NCBI GenBank assembly: GCA_018715495.1
Contig: DVLO01000007.1
Span: 79,119-112,067 of the forward strand
Length of the DNA stretch: 32,949 nt
Direction: 5' to 3'
Source: Candidatus Limihabitans stercoravium
GTDB taxonomy: Bacteria; Bacillota; Clostridia; Christensenellales; CAG-314
In this document: in pieces, positions 1 through 7,762 of the stretch
How positions within the stretch are numbered: the stretch's first letter is position 1
Layout: each line of letters starts with the position of its first letter
Notes under the pieces: model-generated
Seen by the model: the letters and a program-made list of their open reading frames with translations, nothing else
Databases searched by the model: none
What the model was told of the DNA's origin: nothing
Made by a program: the position numbers and the translations under genes

Positions 1-792
1 TTCGTTACCACGTTCGCCACAACCTACGTAAACGATGATCTGTGCGTCCGCCCACTTGGCAAGCTGGTGCTGAACGACTGTCTTACCGCTTCCGAAGGGG
101 CCGGGAACTGCTGCCACACCGCCCTTGGCAATGGGGAACAGTGTGTCAATTACACGTTGACCTGTAACCAACGGGAAGGATGGCGGCATCTTCTGTTTGT
201 AAGGACGTCCACGACGAACGGGCCATTTCTGTACCATTGAAAGGGAATGTACAGTGCCGTCCTGTTCCACTTCCGCAATGATGTGGTCGACGGTATATTC
301 CCCCTGTGGAGCAATGCTCTTGATCACGCCGTCCTTGCCGAAAGGCACCATGATCTTGTGAACGACAATTGATGTTTCACGGACAGTACCCAGTACGTCA
401 CCTGCGACAACCTTGTCACCCACCTGCACCAGCGGAACAAACGTCCACTTCCTGGTGCGGTCAAGCGCAGTAGCTTCCACACCACGTCCGATACGATCGC
501 CCGACAGGTTGTACAATACGTTCAACGGACGTTGAATACCGTCGAAAATGCTTTCAATCAGACCCGGTCCAAGTTCAACAGAAAGAGGTGCGCCTGTGGA
601 AACAACCTTGTCGCCTACTTTAAGACCGCTTGTTTCTTCGTAAACCTGAATGGACGCCTTGTCCCCTCTCAGTTCGATGACTTCGCCGATGAGTTTGTTG
701 TCGCTGACCTTGACAACGTCGTACATCTGAACGTCCGCCATGTTTTCGGCAACAATGAGCGGACCGCTGACTTTAATTACTCTTCCTTCCAT
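1..792 (-). CDS. atpA: V-type ATP synthase subunit A (catalytic), 5' part only
   Basis: Catalytic nucleotide-binding subunit of the V1 head (NtpA in E. hirae naming); it hydrolyses or makes ATP with subunit B. The 264 residues seen are the N-terminal part of a protein usually near 590 residues; the rest lies beyond the left edge. The start [13 protein letters not shown] is typical of the beta-barrel domain. The A-type bulge region follows, and the P-loop GPFGSGKT is at residues 231-238, followed by GCGERGNE, the last residues in the window. The ATG shares its first base with the TAA stop of the F-subunit gene (TAATG), so the two are translationally coupled. Subunits B and D are expected just outside the window. 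Family assignment is certain; direction of work (synthase or pump) cannot be read from this gene. Confidence 0.97.
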   Translation of the reverse strand, partial: MEGRVIKVSGPLIVAENMADVQMYDVVKVSDNKLIGEVIELRGDKASIQVYEETSGLKVGDKVVSTGAPLSVELGPGLIESIFDGIQRPLNVLYNLSGDRIGRGVEATALDRTRKWTFVPLVQVGDKVVAGDVLGTVRETSIVVHKIMVPFGKDGVIKSIAPQGEYTVDHIIAEVEQDGTVHSLSMVQKWPVRRGRPYKQKMPPSFPLVTGQRVIDTLFPIAKGGVAAVPGPFGSGKTVVQHQLAKWADAQIIVYVGCGERGNE

Positions 793-1121
793 TATTTGTC
801 CTCTTCATTAAATAAAATGTCCGTTCCCAATGCCTTTTCTACATCTTTCTTGATACCGTCCATTCCAAAACCGTTGGAATTGAAAGATGTAGGAATGGGC
901 ACAATTGCAGGGAATGGTTGCGATTTAGCCTTGTTTAAAGTATCGGCAATCTGTACAGCCAACTGTTCGGTGATGAACACCACGGCAAACTTGTCGTGAC
1001 TGAGTTTTTTTACCAGTTCACGGGCTTGTTCCGCATTGTCGGCATTGAAAATCTCCGCTCCTACCACTTTAAGAGCAGTTACCGAATCTTTATCGCCTAT
1101 TACGCCCACTTTGTTATACAT
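792..1121 (-). CDS. atpF: V-type ATP synthase subunit F
   Basis: Small central-stalk subunit (109 residues; called NtpG in E. hirae) that binds subunit D and links the V1 head to the membrane rotor. The start [14 protein letters not shown], with the VIGD motif followed by a 'GAEIF' strand and 'FITEQLA', is the usual Rossmann-like fold of this family. I chose the ATG at 1121 rather than an upstream in-frame codon because it gives the family length and starts right at the conserved first strand. It overlaps the 3' end of the C-subunit gene by 8 bases (ATGTATAA), and its own stop overlaps the start of atpA by one base. Such overlaps argue for a single polycistronic message and coupled translation. 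Confidence 0.95.
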   Translation of the reverse strand: MYNKVGVIGDKDSVTALKVVGAEIFNADNAEQARELVKKLSHDKFAVVFITEQLAVQIADTLNKAKSQPFPAIVPIPTSFNSNGFGMDGIKKDVEKALGTDILFNEEDK

Positions 1122-2097
1122 ACAATTCTTTAATCCTTTCCTTGATTGCTGACTTGTCCACACCGTTCTTGATGCAGATGAGTACAGTGCGGATGTTTTC
1201 CGTTTCGGTAACCTTGCTTAGATAGTAGCAAATTACCGGTTCTACGGAAATGTTGTTCTTGCCCTGTGACATGAATTCGTGCTTTTTCTTGTCAATTTCA
1301 CGGTAGCACTTACCGAAATCCTTGCCTTCGTCAACACACTGCTGACAGTATTCGGCAAGCCAACGGTAATCCGTCTTGGACAACCACTCAGTCATCTGCG
1401 CTATGTCCGTTTCGTAAATTTCCCTGAGTTCTTCAACATCAAACGTGTAGCCGTCCACCAAAGTTTTAGCCACAACGTCAGCGGGAATATCAGCACGTTT
1501 AGCACGATACAACGCCATGATGTTGTTGCAATCCACTTCCAAGAAGAAGTACTGCTTGACCGATTGCGGAACATTTCCCTTGATGTGTTGTCTTACGTCA
1601 CGATACATCGCAACATCCAACAACATATCAATCAATGCAGGACTGCGCTTGCCTTCGGCAAACAGCCAGTCGATTTCCGCCAGGGCCTTCGCCATGAACG
1701 TGGGCAAATCCTTGTAGTTGTCGTTTGAAATCCATTGCCACAACTTGTCCTTGTCAATCAATCCGCAGTTGTAGCACATGCCCAGGTTGTCCTGACGCAT
1801 GTACTTGCTCTTCATCAGGATTTTGGCATTGATGTAGTCGTAGCACAGCACAAAGGCATCCGTAACACGTTGTTCGGAAGTCATGTCTTTGAGGTAGGAA
1901 ACAGCGTCACTCAGTTGTTTTCTCAACATTTCTTCGTAATCGCCGAAAACGCCCGAATCGTACCCCGTTTCACGCAAGAACCTCATTGCCTGCTCAACAT
2001 CCTGACAATCCGCCAGTCTGTTGAAAGTTTCAGCAGACAACAACCTCTGTGACAGAACAGCCGTTCTGCCCACAGCAAAATATTTACTGACAGCCAT
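1114..2097 (-). CDS. atpC: V-type ATP synthase subunit C
   Basis: Subunit C (d-type; 327 residues, the normal size) is the socket that docks the central stalk to the K ring. The sequence starts MAVSKYFAVGRTAVLSQRLL and is strongly helical, with many Tyr and acidic residues, as in the vacuolar AC39/NtpC family. A GGAGAG ribosome-binding site lies six bases before the ATG and overlaps the stop of atpE (stop at 2101-2103). Position between E and F matches the usual gene order of bacterial V-type clusters. There are no membrane segments, as expected for this peripheral subunit. Confidence 0.95.
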   Translation of the reverse strand: MAVSKYFAVGRTAVLSQRLLSAETFNRLADCQDVEQAMRFLRETGYDSGVFGDYEEMLRKQLSDAVSYLKDMTSEQRVTDAFVLCYDYINAKILMKSKYMRQDNLGMCYNCGLIDKDKLWQWISNDNYKDLPTFMAKALAEIDWLFAEGKRSPALIDMLLDVAMYRDVRQHIKGNVPQSVKQYFFLEVDCNNIMALYRAKRADIPADVVAKTLVDGYTFDVEELREIYETDIAQMTEWLSKTDYRWLAEYCQQCVDEGKDFGKCYREIDKKKHEFMSQGKNNISVEPVICYYLSKVTETENIRTVLICIKNGVDKSAIKERIKELYV

Positions 2098-2100
2098 TTG

Positions 2101-2667
2101 TTACTCTCCAAAAAGCAAGGACGCAACGTCTGATTCGTACTTAAAACGCAACTGTTGTAACAACGTCTTCAATGTAACGTCCTTGTCGTAGCCGTTGCCT
2201 TCCAACACAAATCCGCCTTCAAACTGTGCGGTTTTATCAGACAACGTTACCCCGAATTCCGATGCTAGTTTAGGTGTCACAACCTTTCTGCCCCTGGGAC
2301 ACAGCACAAGTTGTTCGCCCTTTTCGGCATACATCTTCAACAGGTTGGTGATGAAAAGAAGATACTTCTTGTCATCCATGTCCAACACCATGCGGAATGC
2401 CTTGTCGAAAGATTGTGAAACCAATTGTTGTTTTTTAGCAAGATTGTATTTCTTGATTTCCAACTGCGCAACTGACAGCTTTCGTCTCAGGATTTCCTTG
2501 TGTTCAAGCTGGCACTTGTTTTCCGCAACCGCACGGGCTTCGGCTACTTCTTGGGTAGCTTCATTCAACAATTTTTCGCCTGATTCCGTTGCGTTGTCAA
2601 CAATTGCACGACTTTTACTCTCAGCATCTTCAAGAATACGGGCAATTATTTTTTCTTTACCGTCCAT
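2101..2667 (-). CDS. atpE: V-type ATP synthase subunit E (peripheral stalk)
   Basis: Peripheral-stalk subunit (188 residues) that pairs with the small H/G subunit to hold the A3B3 head against subunit I. The N-terminal half is a charged coiled coil (MDGKEKIIARILEDAES... through about residue 95). The C-terminal half is the globular domain that binds subunit B. An in-frame TTG lies four codons upstream, but the ATG at 2667 has a GGTGAT Shine-Dalgarno-like element four bases away and gives the family start, so I prefer it. It follows atpK by 15 bases. Confidence 0.93.
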   Translation of the reverse strand: MDGKEKIIARILEDAESKSRAIVDNATESGEKLLNEATQEVAEARAVAENKCQLEHKEILRRKLSVAQLEIKKYNLAKKQQLVSQSFDKAFRMVLDMDDKKYLLFITNLLKMYAEKGEQLVLCPRGRKVVTPKLASEFGVTLSDKTAQFEGGFVLEGNGYDKDVTLKTLLQQLRFKYESDVASLLFGE

Positions 2668-2682
2668 ATTTATCACCAAAAA

Positions 2683-3132
2683 TTACAGTGCTTGCAACAG
2701 AAGAATAGATACAACCAGCGCAAGCAAAGCGTATGTTTCTACCATGGCAGGGAACATGATGAGCTTACCGGAAATTTCCGACCTCTTGGCAACTGCGTTG
2801 ATTGCTGCAACGGAAGTTTGTCCTTGCAGAATAGCAGAAACAAGACCTACAATCAACATGGGAAGTACAGCGCCGAAAACTGCCCAACCTTCAGAAGCGG
2901 CAGCACCTGTTTGAGGAATGTAACTCAAACCCATGAAGGAAATGAGCAATCCGTACAAACCTTGTGTAGCGGGCAACAGTACCACCACGATGATACGGCT
3001 GAATTTCTTGGGATCTTCCGCCATTACGCCTGCAGCAGCCGAACCTGTAAACTTCAAGCCCAGTGCCGAACCGATTCCGCATGTGATTGCGCAAAGAGCA
3101 ATACCCAGTATAGCAATTACTTGTCCATCCAT
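2683..3132 (-). CDS. atpK: V-type ATP synthase subunit K (rotor ring, double-hairpin proteolipid)
   Basis: Membrane rotor subunit with four transmembrane helices in two fused hairpins (149 residues). The start is the ATG at 3132, eight bases after a GGAGG site; an upstream ATG would put that site inside the gene. Ion-site residues are visible: L53, T56 and Q57 in LPATQGLYG, Q103 in ILQGQ, and the essential acid E132 in MVETYALL. They match L61, T64, Q65, Q110 and E139 of E. hirae NtpK, whose structure shows that they coordinate Na+. The first hairpin lacks a carboxylate, so there is one ion site per subunit. Sodium specificity is therefore inferred. The strong ribosome-binding site suits the ring's high copy number. 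Confidence 0.96.
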   Translation of the reverse strand: MDGQVIAILGIALCAITCGIGSALGLKFTGSAAAGVMAEDPKKFSRIIVVVLLPATQGLYGLLISFMGLSYIPQTGAAASEGWAVFGAVLPMLIVGLVSAILQGQTSVAAINAVAKRSEISGKLIMFPAMVETYALLALVVSILLLQAL

Positions 3133-3191
3133 TATTTTGTCCTCCAAAATATGTTTCTAAATTTTAGTTTATTTAACGCACGTGGCGTAAT

Positions 3192-5231
3192 TTATTTAAT
3201 CAATGTGTAGGTCAATCCGCTGCCCAGAGGAGCAAATAGTTGACCTTCACCTTCGTAGAACTTGCCGAAGAATTCGACGTACTGCAAACGTGAGTTGTGA
3301 ACATACGCGCCAAGCACAGCCAACGCAAGGTTGAACAGGTGAGCGAACACACACAAGATGATTGCAAGAATGTATCCTACTACGCTTGTCATGATCATTG
3401 CGGCAATCTGGTTGATGATGAAACCGAACACTGCTCCCGACAGCATCAGACCGAAGATACGAACGTAACTGACAATGTCACTGAAGTAGTTGATTACTCC
3501 GTACACTCCGCCGAAACCTCCCATTGCCTTACCCAGGATACCCTTTCTGCTACGTCCTGCAGTCAATGCAACCACTACAAGAGAACCTGCAATGATGTAC
3601 AATCCCACCATTGTGAGATCGGGAGCATTGGCAAGCGCAAGAATCTGCGGTTGTTTCATTGCGTCGTTGATGTTGTCCATGATCATATTGCATGCAGGCT
3701 TCATTGCCAACAGCACCACGCCCACGAAGAACACTTCCCACACCAGAGCATCGAAGATTACACCCAACGAATCGTGTCTTGTTGCAAGTTTTCTTGCGTT
3801 ACAAGCAACTCCTGCCATCAGGTGAAGTATTCCCAGCGCCAGAGAAACAATCATCGTAATGATTGGGTAGTTACTTGGCGATGGTAACAACGGATACCAA
3901 TCGGGGCAATTGGGAATGACTGTTGCAAGGTCAATTGAGAACAAACTGCCGTAAACAACGCCCCACAGTATTGTGGAAAATCCGCAAATACCAATCATTT
4001 TCGACATGGATTTCATTCCTGTATTTTGCTTGATACGGGAAGAAATAAACAATCCTGCGATTGCAAGTACCAATCCGTAGCCGATGTCCGCCGTCATCAA
4101 TCCGAAAATCAGGAAGTAGAACACTGACATCACGGGGTTGGGATCGGGTTCGTGGTAATTTTGCGGTGTGTAGGTATTAGTGATACCTTCAAATGGCTTT
4201 ACAAAACTGTTGTTCTTGTTCAATGTAGGAGCAAATTCGTCATCCTTGATGTCTTCGACATTGAACACCACACTGTCGGTGACTTCCGCAATTGCATCAC
4301 GAACTTGTTGTTCGTTGTCCTTGGGGAAAAATCCCTGCATTACGAAAGTTTCCGCCGTCTTCTGGAATTCATCGTCATTCTGACATTGCTGCAGCCTCAG
4401 ATTGAAGTAGTCAACGTACAACTTCAGACACTTCATAAATGATGTCTGCTTGCCTGCGTTTGTTTGAATGCCCGACATTTCGGTCTTGTACTGTTCCACC
4501 TGTTTTTTCAGCTCTTTCAAGTACTGCTTGGCGGTCATGTCCACATCGCTGTACTTGCAGTTGTCCAACAATCCGTGACTCAGACGCTCTACCACGTCGG
4601 TAGCACTTTTGTGCACCATTACTTCTACTGCAATGTATTTGTTTGTTCTGCCGATTTCATTGAACTGCGCAAGTTCATTGTCCTTGAACAACTGACTGAA
4701 TGCTAAAAAGTTTTCTTCCGACACCGTTCCTACCCTGTAAAACACACTGTCGGTGTCATGGTAGTAGGTAAACGGTTGCTCCAGCAACATGTATGAAATT
4801 ACTCCGTCAATACGTTCCTGAGTTTCGGCAATCTGTTGCGACAAGGTGGCAAACCGCCTCTTGCCGTCCAAAAGTTGGTTCAACTGTTGAACGGTAACAT
4901 CCAACGTATCTTCCAACCCCTTGAACTGGTCAAATGTCACCTCAAACAGCGGATGAGAAAAGGTTCCTTTTCCCGCTTTTAGCTGTTCTTTCGTGAGCAA
5001 CATCTTGATGGACTGACTGCACTTGTCAATCCAGTCGATGCCCTCTTCGAAGGTGACAATGTTCTCCTGCAATCGTGACACTTCCGCTTCGCTTGTTGTG
5101 GTAAAACACTGTTCTATTGGCTGAGATTCCGTCAACTGTACACAGCCTGTCTTTACCATTCCGTCGTAAAGCGCCTGTTTGTCCTTAGCAAGAGCAACCA
5201 GTGTAAACTTTTTCATAGTTACAACTGCCAT
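3192..5231 (-). CDS. atpI: V-type ATP synthase subunit I (a-subunit, ion channel stator)
   Basis: Stator subunit (679 residues) that forms the two ion half-channels. The N-terminal half (about residues 1-360) is cytoplasmic, with coiled-coil arms that bind the peripheral stalks. The C-terminal half carries about seven or eight transmembrane helices. The functional Arg-bearing helix reads SYVRIFGLMLSGA. The C-terminal signature NSRLQYVEFFGKFYEGEG is intact. The first ATG (5231) is only two bases from the stop of the preceding stalk gene and is preceded by a GGAG at 11 bases; a second in-frame ATG at 5216 (MKKFTLVAL) is possible. A 59-base gap, containing a small inverted repeat (ACGC-CACGT-GCGT near 3174-3186), separates it from atpK. 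Confidence 0.95.
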   Translation of the reverse strand: MAVVTMKKFTLVALAKDKQALYDGMVKTGCVQLTESQPIEQCFTTTSEAEVSRLQENIVTFEEGIDWIDKCSQSIKMLLTKEQLKAGKGTFSHPLFEVTFDQFKGLEDTLDVTVQQLNQLLDGKRRFATLSQQIAETQERIDGVISYMLLEQPFTYYHDTDSVFYRVGTVSEENFLAFSQLFKDNELAQFNEIGRTNKYIAVEVMVHKSATDVVERLSHGLLDNCKYSDVDMTAKQYLKELKKQVEQYKTEMSGIQTNAGKQTSFMKCLKLYVDYFNLRLQQCQNDDEFQKTAETFVMQGFFPKDNEQQVRDAIAEVTDSVVFNVEDIKDDEFAPTLNKNNSFVKPFEGITNTYTPQNYHEPDPNPVMSVFYFLIFGLMTADIGYGLVLAIAGLFISSRIKQNTGMKSMSKMIGICGFSTILWGVVYGSLFSIDLATVIPNCPDWYPLLPSPSNYPIITMIVSLALGILHLMAGVACNARKLATRHDSLGVIFDALVWEVFFVGVVLLAMKPACNMIMDNINDAMKQPQILALANAPDLTMVGLYIIAGSLVVVALTAGRSRKGILGKAMGGFGGVYGVINYFSDIVSYVRIFGLMLSGAVFGFIINQIAAMIMTSVVGYILAIILCVFAHLFNLALAVLGAYVHNSRLQYVEFFGKFYEGEGQLFAPLGSGLTYTLIK

Positions 5232-5233
5232 CT

Positions 5234-5539
5234 TTACATCTTCTCCAATATAAACGCAACTGCTTTGTCGATGTTTTTACTGTAAAGTTCCGCCTGCTTG
5301 TCAATTTCCTGCTGACCTTGGCGTATCAACTGTTCCGCCTGTTCGTTGGCGTAGGCATTGGCCTGTTCGGTGTTTTGTAAGACAAATGCCTTCAACTGTT
5401 CCTGTCCTTTAGTGCGGATTTCTTCCGCCTTGTTTTCGTAGGAAAGAGCAATTTCTTCAGCACGCTTTTCCGCTTGTGCAATAGTTTCTTCCGATTGCTT
5501 TTCCGCTTCCACTATTGACTGAATTACATTTTCAAGCAT
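5234..5539 (-). CDS. atpH: V-type ATPase peripheral-stalk subunit H/G
   Basis: A 101-residue, almost fully helical and highly charged protein (Glu, Gln, Lys, Ala rich, no membrane segment). This is the pattern of the small peripheral-stalk coiled coil that pairs with subunit E (AhaH in archaea, NtpF in E. hirae). It is the first gene of the ATPase block, directly before subunit I, as in E. hirae ntpF-ntpI. Start: ATG at 5539, four bases after a GAGAGGT site that overlaps the TAA of rpiB. The call rests on composition, length and position, since this family is weakly conserved in sequence. Confidence 0.85.
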   Translation of the reverse strand: MLENVIQSIVEAEKQSEETIAQAEKRAEEIALSYENKAEEIRTKGQEQLKAFVLQNTEQANAYANEQAEQLIRQGQQEIDKQAELYSKNIDKAVAFILEKM

Positions 5540-5541
5540 AT

Positions 5542-5979
5542 TTACCTCTCAATATTCATCAATTTGTCTACACGAATCTGATGTCTTCCGCCTTCGAAAT
5601 CAGTGGCAAGAAAGATGTCCACCATTTCAAAAGCCAATTGCGGAGTAACATACTTAGCGCCCATTGCAATCATGTTGGCATCGTTGTGTTTGCGTGTCAT
5701 CATCGCCATGTCGGTGTTCATGCACAAGGCGCATCTTATACCCTTGACCTTGTTGGCAGAAATGCTGATTCCGATACCCGTTGTGCAGATTACAACGCCA
5801 CGTTGGCATTGTCCGTCGGCAACCATTCTTGCTGCCTTTGCACCAAATTCGGGGTAGTCGCAACTGTCGGTGGAATAAGTTCCGCAATCAACCACTTCGT
5901 GTCCAAGTTGTTTTAGATGTTCTGCCACCTGTTCTTTCAGCGCAAATCCGCCGTGGTCACATCCGATAGAAATCTTCAT
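5542..5979 (-). CDS. rpiB: Ribose-5-phosphate isomerase B
   Basis: Interconverts ribose 5-phosphate and ribulose 5-phosphate in the pentose phosphate pathway (RpiB/LacA/LacB family). The 145-residue length is normal. Visible signatures are GCDHGG at residues 6-11, DYPEFG at 41-46, catalytic Cys65 in VVICTTGIGISISANK, and RKHNDAN with His98. The common CGTG active-site loop reads CTTG here. Start: ATG at 5979 after an AAGGAG site at six bases. It lies between sua5 and the ATPase genes, with two bases to the stalk gene, so it is cotranscribed with them. A specialised sugar-phosphate substrate (allose or galactose 6-phosphate) cannot be excluded, but there is no sugar gene nearby to suggest one. 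Confidence 0.95.
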   Translation of the reverse strand: MKISIGCDHGGFALKEQVAEHLKQLGHEVVDCGTYSTDSCDYPEFGAKAARMVADGQCQRGVVICTTGIGISISANKVKGIRCALCMNTDMAMMTRKHNDANMIAMGAKYVTPQLAFEMVDIFLATDFEGGRHQIRVDKLMNIER

Positions 5980-5998
5980 GTCGTACTCCTTGTAAAAT

Positions 5999-6988
5999 TT
6001 ACAGTATATTCTGTCCTGCTGATTTTGTAATACGGTTTAAAATACTGAACGCAACTTCGTCATCACCGTTGTAGCTTGCAATGATGTAGTCGTACTGTTT
6101 TTCACAGCGACGCAACAACAGAAACAGATTGTGCGCAACTTCCCTGTCCGTTGCACCCAAAAAACAGGTGTTGCAATCGGGATAACCTTCGGGGTGACGT
6201 GTCAGTATTACCGGATTATATCCGTCCTTTACACACTTGTCGTAAAAAGACCTGATCTTGTCTCTGTTGCCGTCAAGGTTCAACACCATCGGACAACGTG
6301 GAGCGTAATGCTTGTATCTTACCCCCGGCGAATTGACCTTTTCCTTGGGATTGGTGACAACTCTGACAGGCTTGCCCAGCACTTGGGAAATTTCCTTGGG
6401 TGTAACTATACCGGGACGAAGTACCAACGGTTCATCGCCCGTAAGGTCAAGTACTGTGGATTCAATACCCACCTTGCAATCGCTACCCATAAGCAATGCG
6501 TCGATTCTTCCGTCCATGTCTTCCTTGACTGCCTGCCACGTTGTTGGGCTTGGACGTGTAGATGTATTGGCACTGGGTGCGGCAACGGGAACATTGCAAC
6601 TCTTTAGAAACGCCAACGCTTCCTTGGATGACGGCATACGTACTGCAACGGTGTTTAGCCCGCCTGTAACGCAGTCGTCAATGACGCTCTTTTTGGGAAA
6701 TACCACAGTTATACTGCCCGGCATCAACGCCGAAACAACCTTTTCGGCATCTTCGCTGATGCGTGACGCAATTTCATTAAGTTGTGATTTGTCGTAAATG
6801 TGAACAATCAACGGGTTGTCCGACGGACGTCCCTTGGCAACGTAAATGCTCTTTACCGCTTCGGGATCAAGTGCATTTGCCCCCAATCCGTACACCGTTT
6901 CGGTTGGAAATGCCACAAGTCCGCCCTTTCGTACTATCTCTCCTGCTATATGCAGGTCTTCATCATTAAATTGTAAATACTTTGTCAT
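5999..6988 (-). CDS. sua5: L-threonylcarbamoyladenylate synthase (Sua5/YwlC type)
   Basis: Makes threonylcarbamoyl-AMP from threonine, bicarbonate and ATP, the first step of the t6A modification at position 37 of ANN-decoding tRNAs. At 329 residues it is the long Sua5 form. The YrdC domain comes first (GGLVAFPTETVYGLGANAL, then KGRPSDNPLIVH), then the linker SPGVRYKHYAPRCP, and then the C-terminal Sua5 Rossmann-like domain. The start ATG at 6988 has only a weak ribosome-binding site, in an 11-base direct repeat (AAGGCAAAATA twice, 6990-7011). It is 24 bases downstream of the cyclase-family gene, in the same operon. Confidence 0.95.
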   Translation of the reverse strand: MTKYLQFNDEDLHIAGEIVRKGGLVAFPTETVYGLGANALDPEAVKSIYVAKGRPSDNPLIVHIYDKSQLNEIASRISEDAEKVVSALMPGSITVVFPKKSVIDDCVTGGLNTVAVRMPSSKEALAFLKSCNVPVAAPSANTSTRPSPTTWQAVKEDMDGRIDALLMGSDCKVGIESTVLDLTGDEPLVLRPGIVTPKEISQVLGKPVRVVTNPKEKVNSPGVRYKHYAPRCPMVLNLDGNRDKIRSFYDKCVKDGYNPVILTRHPEGYPDCNTCFLGATDREVAHNLFLLLRRCEKQYDYIIASYNGDDEVAFSILNRITKSAGQNIL

Positions 6989-7012
6989 ATATTTTGCCTT
7001 TATTTTGCCTTC

Positions 7013-7552
7013 TTAATCAGTAATCAATACTGCCCTGACAGGACTGGCTTCACATCCGTCAAACTTCAACGGAAAACATGCCAGCGTGTAATGCCCATCG
7101 GCAACTCCCGACAACACAAGACCTTCCAAAATCACAACTCCGTGAGAAAGAAGTAGCCTGTGAACCTCTGCGCAATCTTCGTCGGCAATGCTGATCTTGG
7201 TTGTTCCCACAAGTACAATTCCACGATTGAGCAGTTGTTCCGCCCATTGTACCGTCAATTGACCGCCATTCAGCAATACACGTTCGCAATCGGTATCGGG
7301 CAACTTGTTCAGGGCGTGACAATCCACCACTTGACATTTGCCGTAACAATATTCAAGCGGTGTCCGTTCCACCGTTTCGCCGTCGGCGATGTAATGCGAT
7401 GGGGCATCTATATGCGTGCCGTTGTGCAGACACATGTTGACATCCGTCAGACGATAGCCTTGTTCTATACTCTTGACCTGCTTGAACGTCGGCGGAGTGT
7501 CGCCGTCAAACACACGACAACCCAATAAATTCTGTGAGATATCAATTACCAT
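7013..7552 (-). CDS. Cyclase-family metal-dependent hydrolase (kynurenine formamidase-like)
   Basis: A 179-residue member of the cyclase/kynurenine formamidase family. The metal-binding motif HxGTHxDxPxH is complete (H43, H47, D49, H53). Such enzymes hydrolyse amide or ester bonds with a two-metal centre, but substrates differ widely and no tryptophan-degradation gene is nearby, so kynB is not assigned. Two ATGs (7555 and 7552) are in tandem. I use 7552 because it stands five bases after AAGGG, while 7555 stands only two; longer starts would fall inside the promoter. It is the first gene of the operon that leads into sua5, rpiB and the V-type ATPase. Confidence 0.85.
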   Translation of the reverse strand: MVIDISQNLLGCRVFDGDTPPTFKQVKSIEQGYRLTDVNMCLHNGTHIDAPSHYIADGETVERTPLEYCYGKCQVVDCHALNKLPDTDCERVLLNGGQLTVQWAEQLLNRGIVLVGTTKISIADEDCAEVHRLLLSHGVVILEGLVLSGVADGHYTLACFPLKFDGCEASPVRAVLITD

Positions 7553-7569
7553 CATTACCCTTGTAGAAT

Positions 7570-7598
7570 AGTATAGCACAGCAAATTGCGTTTGTAAA
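7570..7598 (-). promoter_or_regulatory. Promoter of the cyclase-sua5-rpiB-V-ATPase operon
   Basis: TTTACA (7593-7598), a 17-base spacer, then TATACT (7570-7575), with TGTGC directly before the -10 (TRTG extension). Start of transcription is expected near 7563, giving a leader of only about ten bases before the tandem ATGs. The 10-mer ACAAACGCAA overlaps its -35 element. Confidence 0.75.
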
Positions 7599-7694
7599 TA
7601 CAGTTTTTAGTTATTAGGTATTCTTATAGAAAACGCAGATGCCTCAAAATATACAAATGTCGCACATATGATAAACTCACAAACGCAAAAAAAT

Positions 7695-7723
7695 TTGACT
7701 TTTTTTTGTGTATTTGGTATAAT
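7695..7723 (+). promoter_or_regulatory. Promoter of the F420-ligase-like gene
   Basis: TTGACT (7695-7700), 17-base spacer, TATAAT (7718-7723) with TTTGG before the -10. Near-consensus sigma-A promoter; transcription should start near 7730. The 10-mer ACAAACGCAA (7679-7688) lies six bases upstream of the -35, in inverted orientation to the copy at the divergent promoter. Confidence 0.85.
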
Positions 7724-7762
7724 AACTTGATTTTTGAAAACCCCAACAAGGAGGCATCAAAT

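Noticed and set aside
5999..7012. Possible frameshift in the long Sua5 protein
   Set aside because: Both the YrdC and the Sua5 domain are in one frame with the expected linker; the length is normal for Sua5.
7013..7552. Naming the cyclase-family gene kynB
   Set aside because: Only the metal motif supports the family; no tryptophan or kynurenine gene is nearby and many members act on other substrates.
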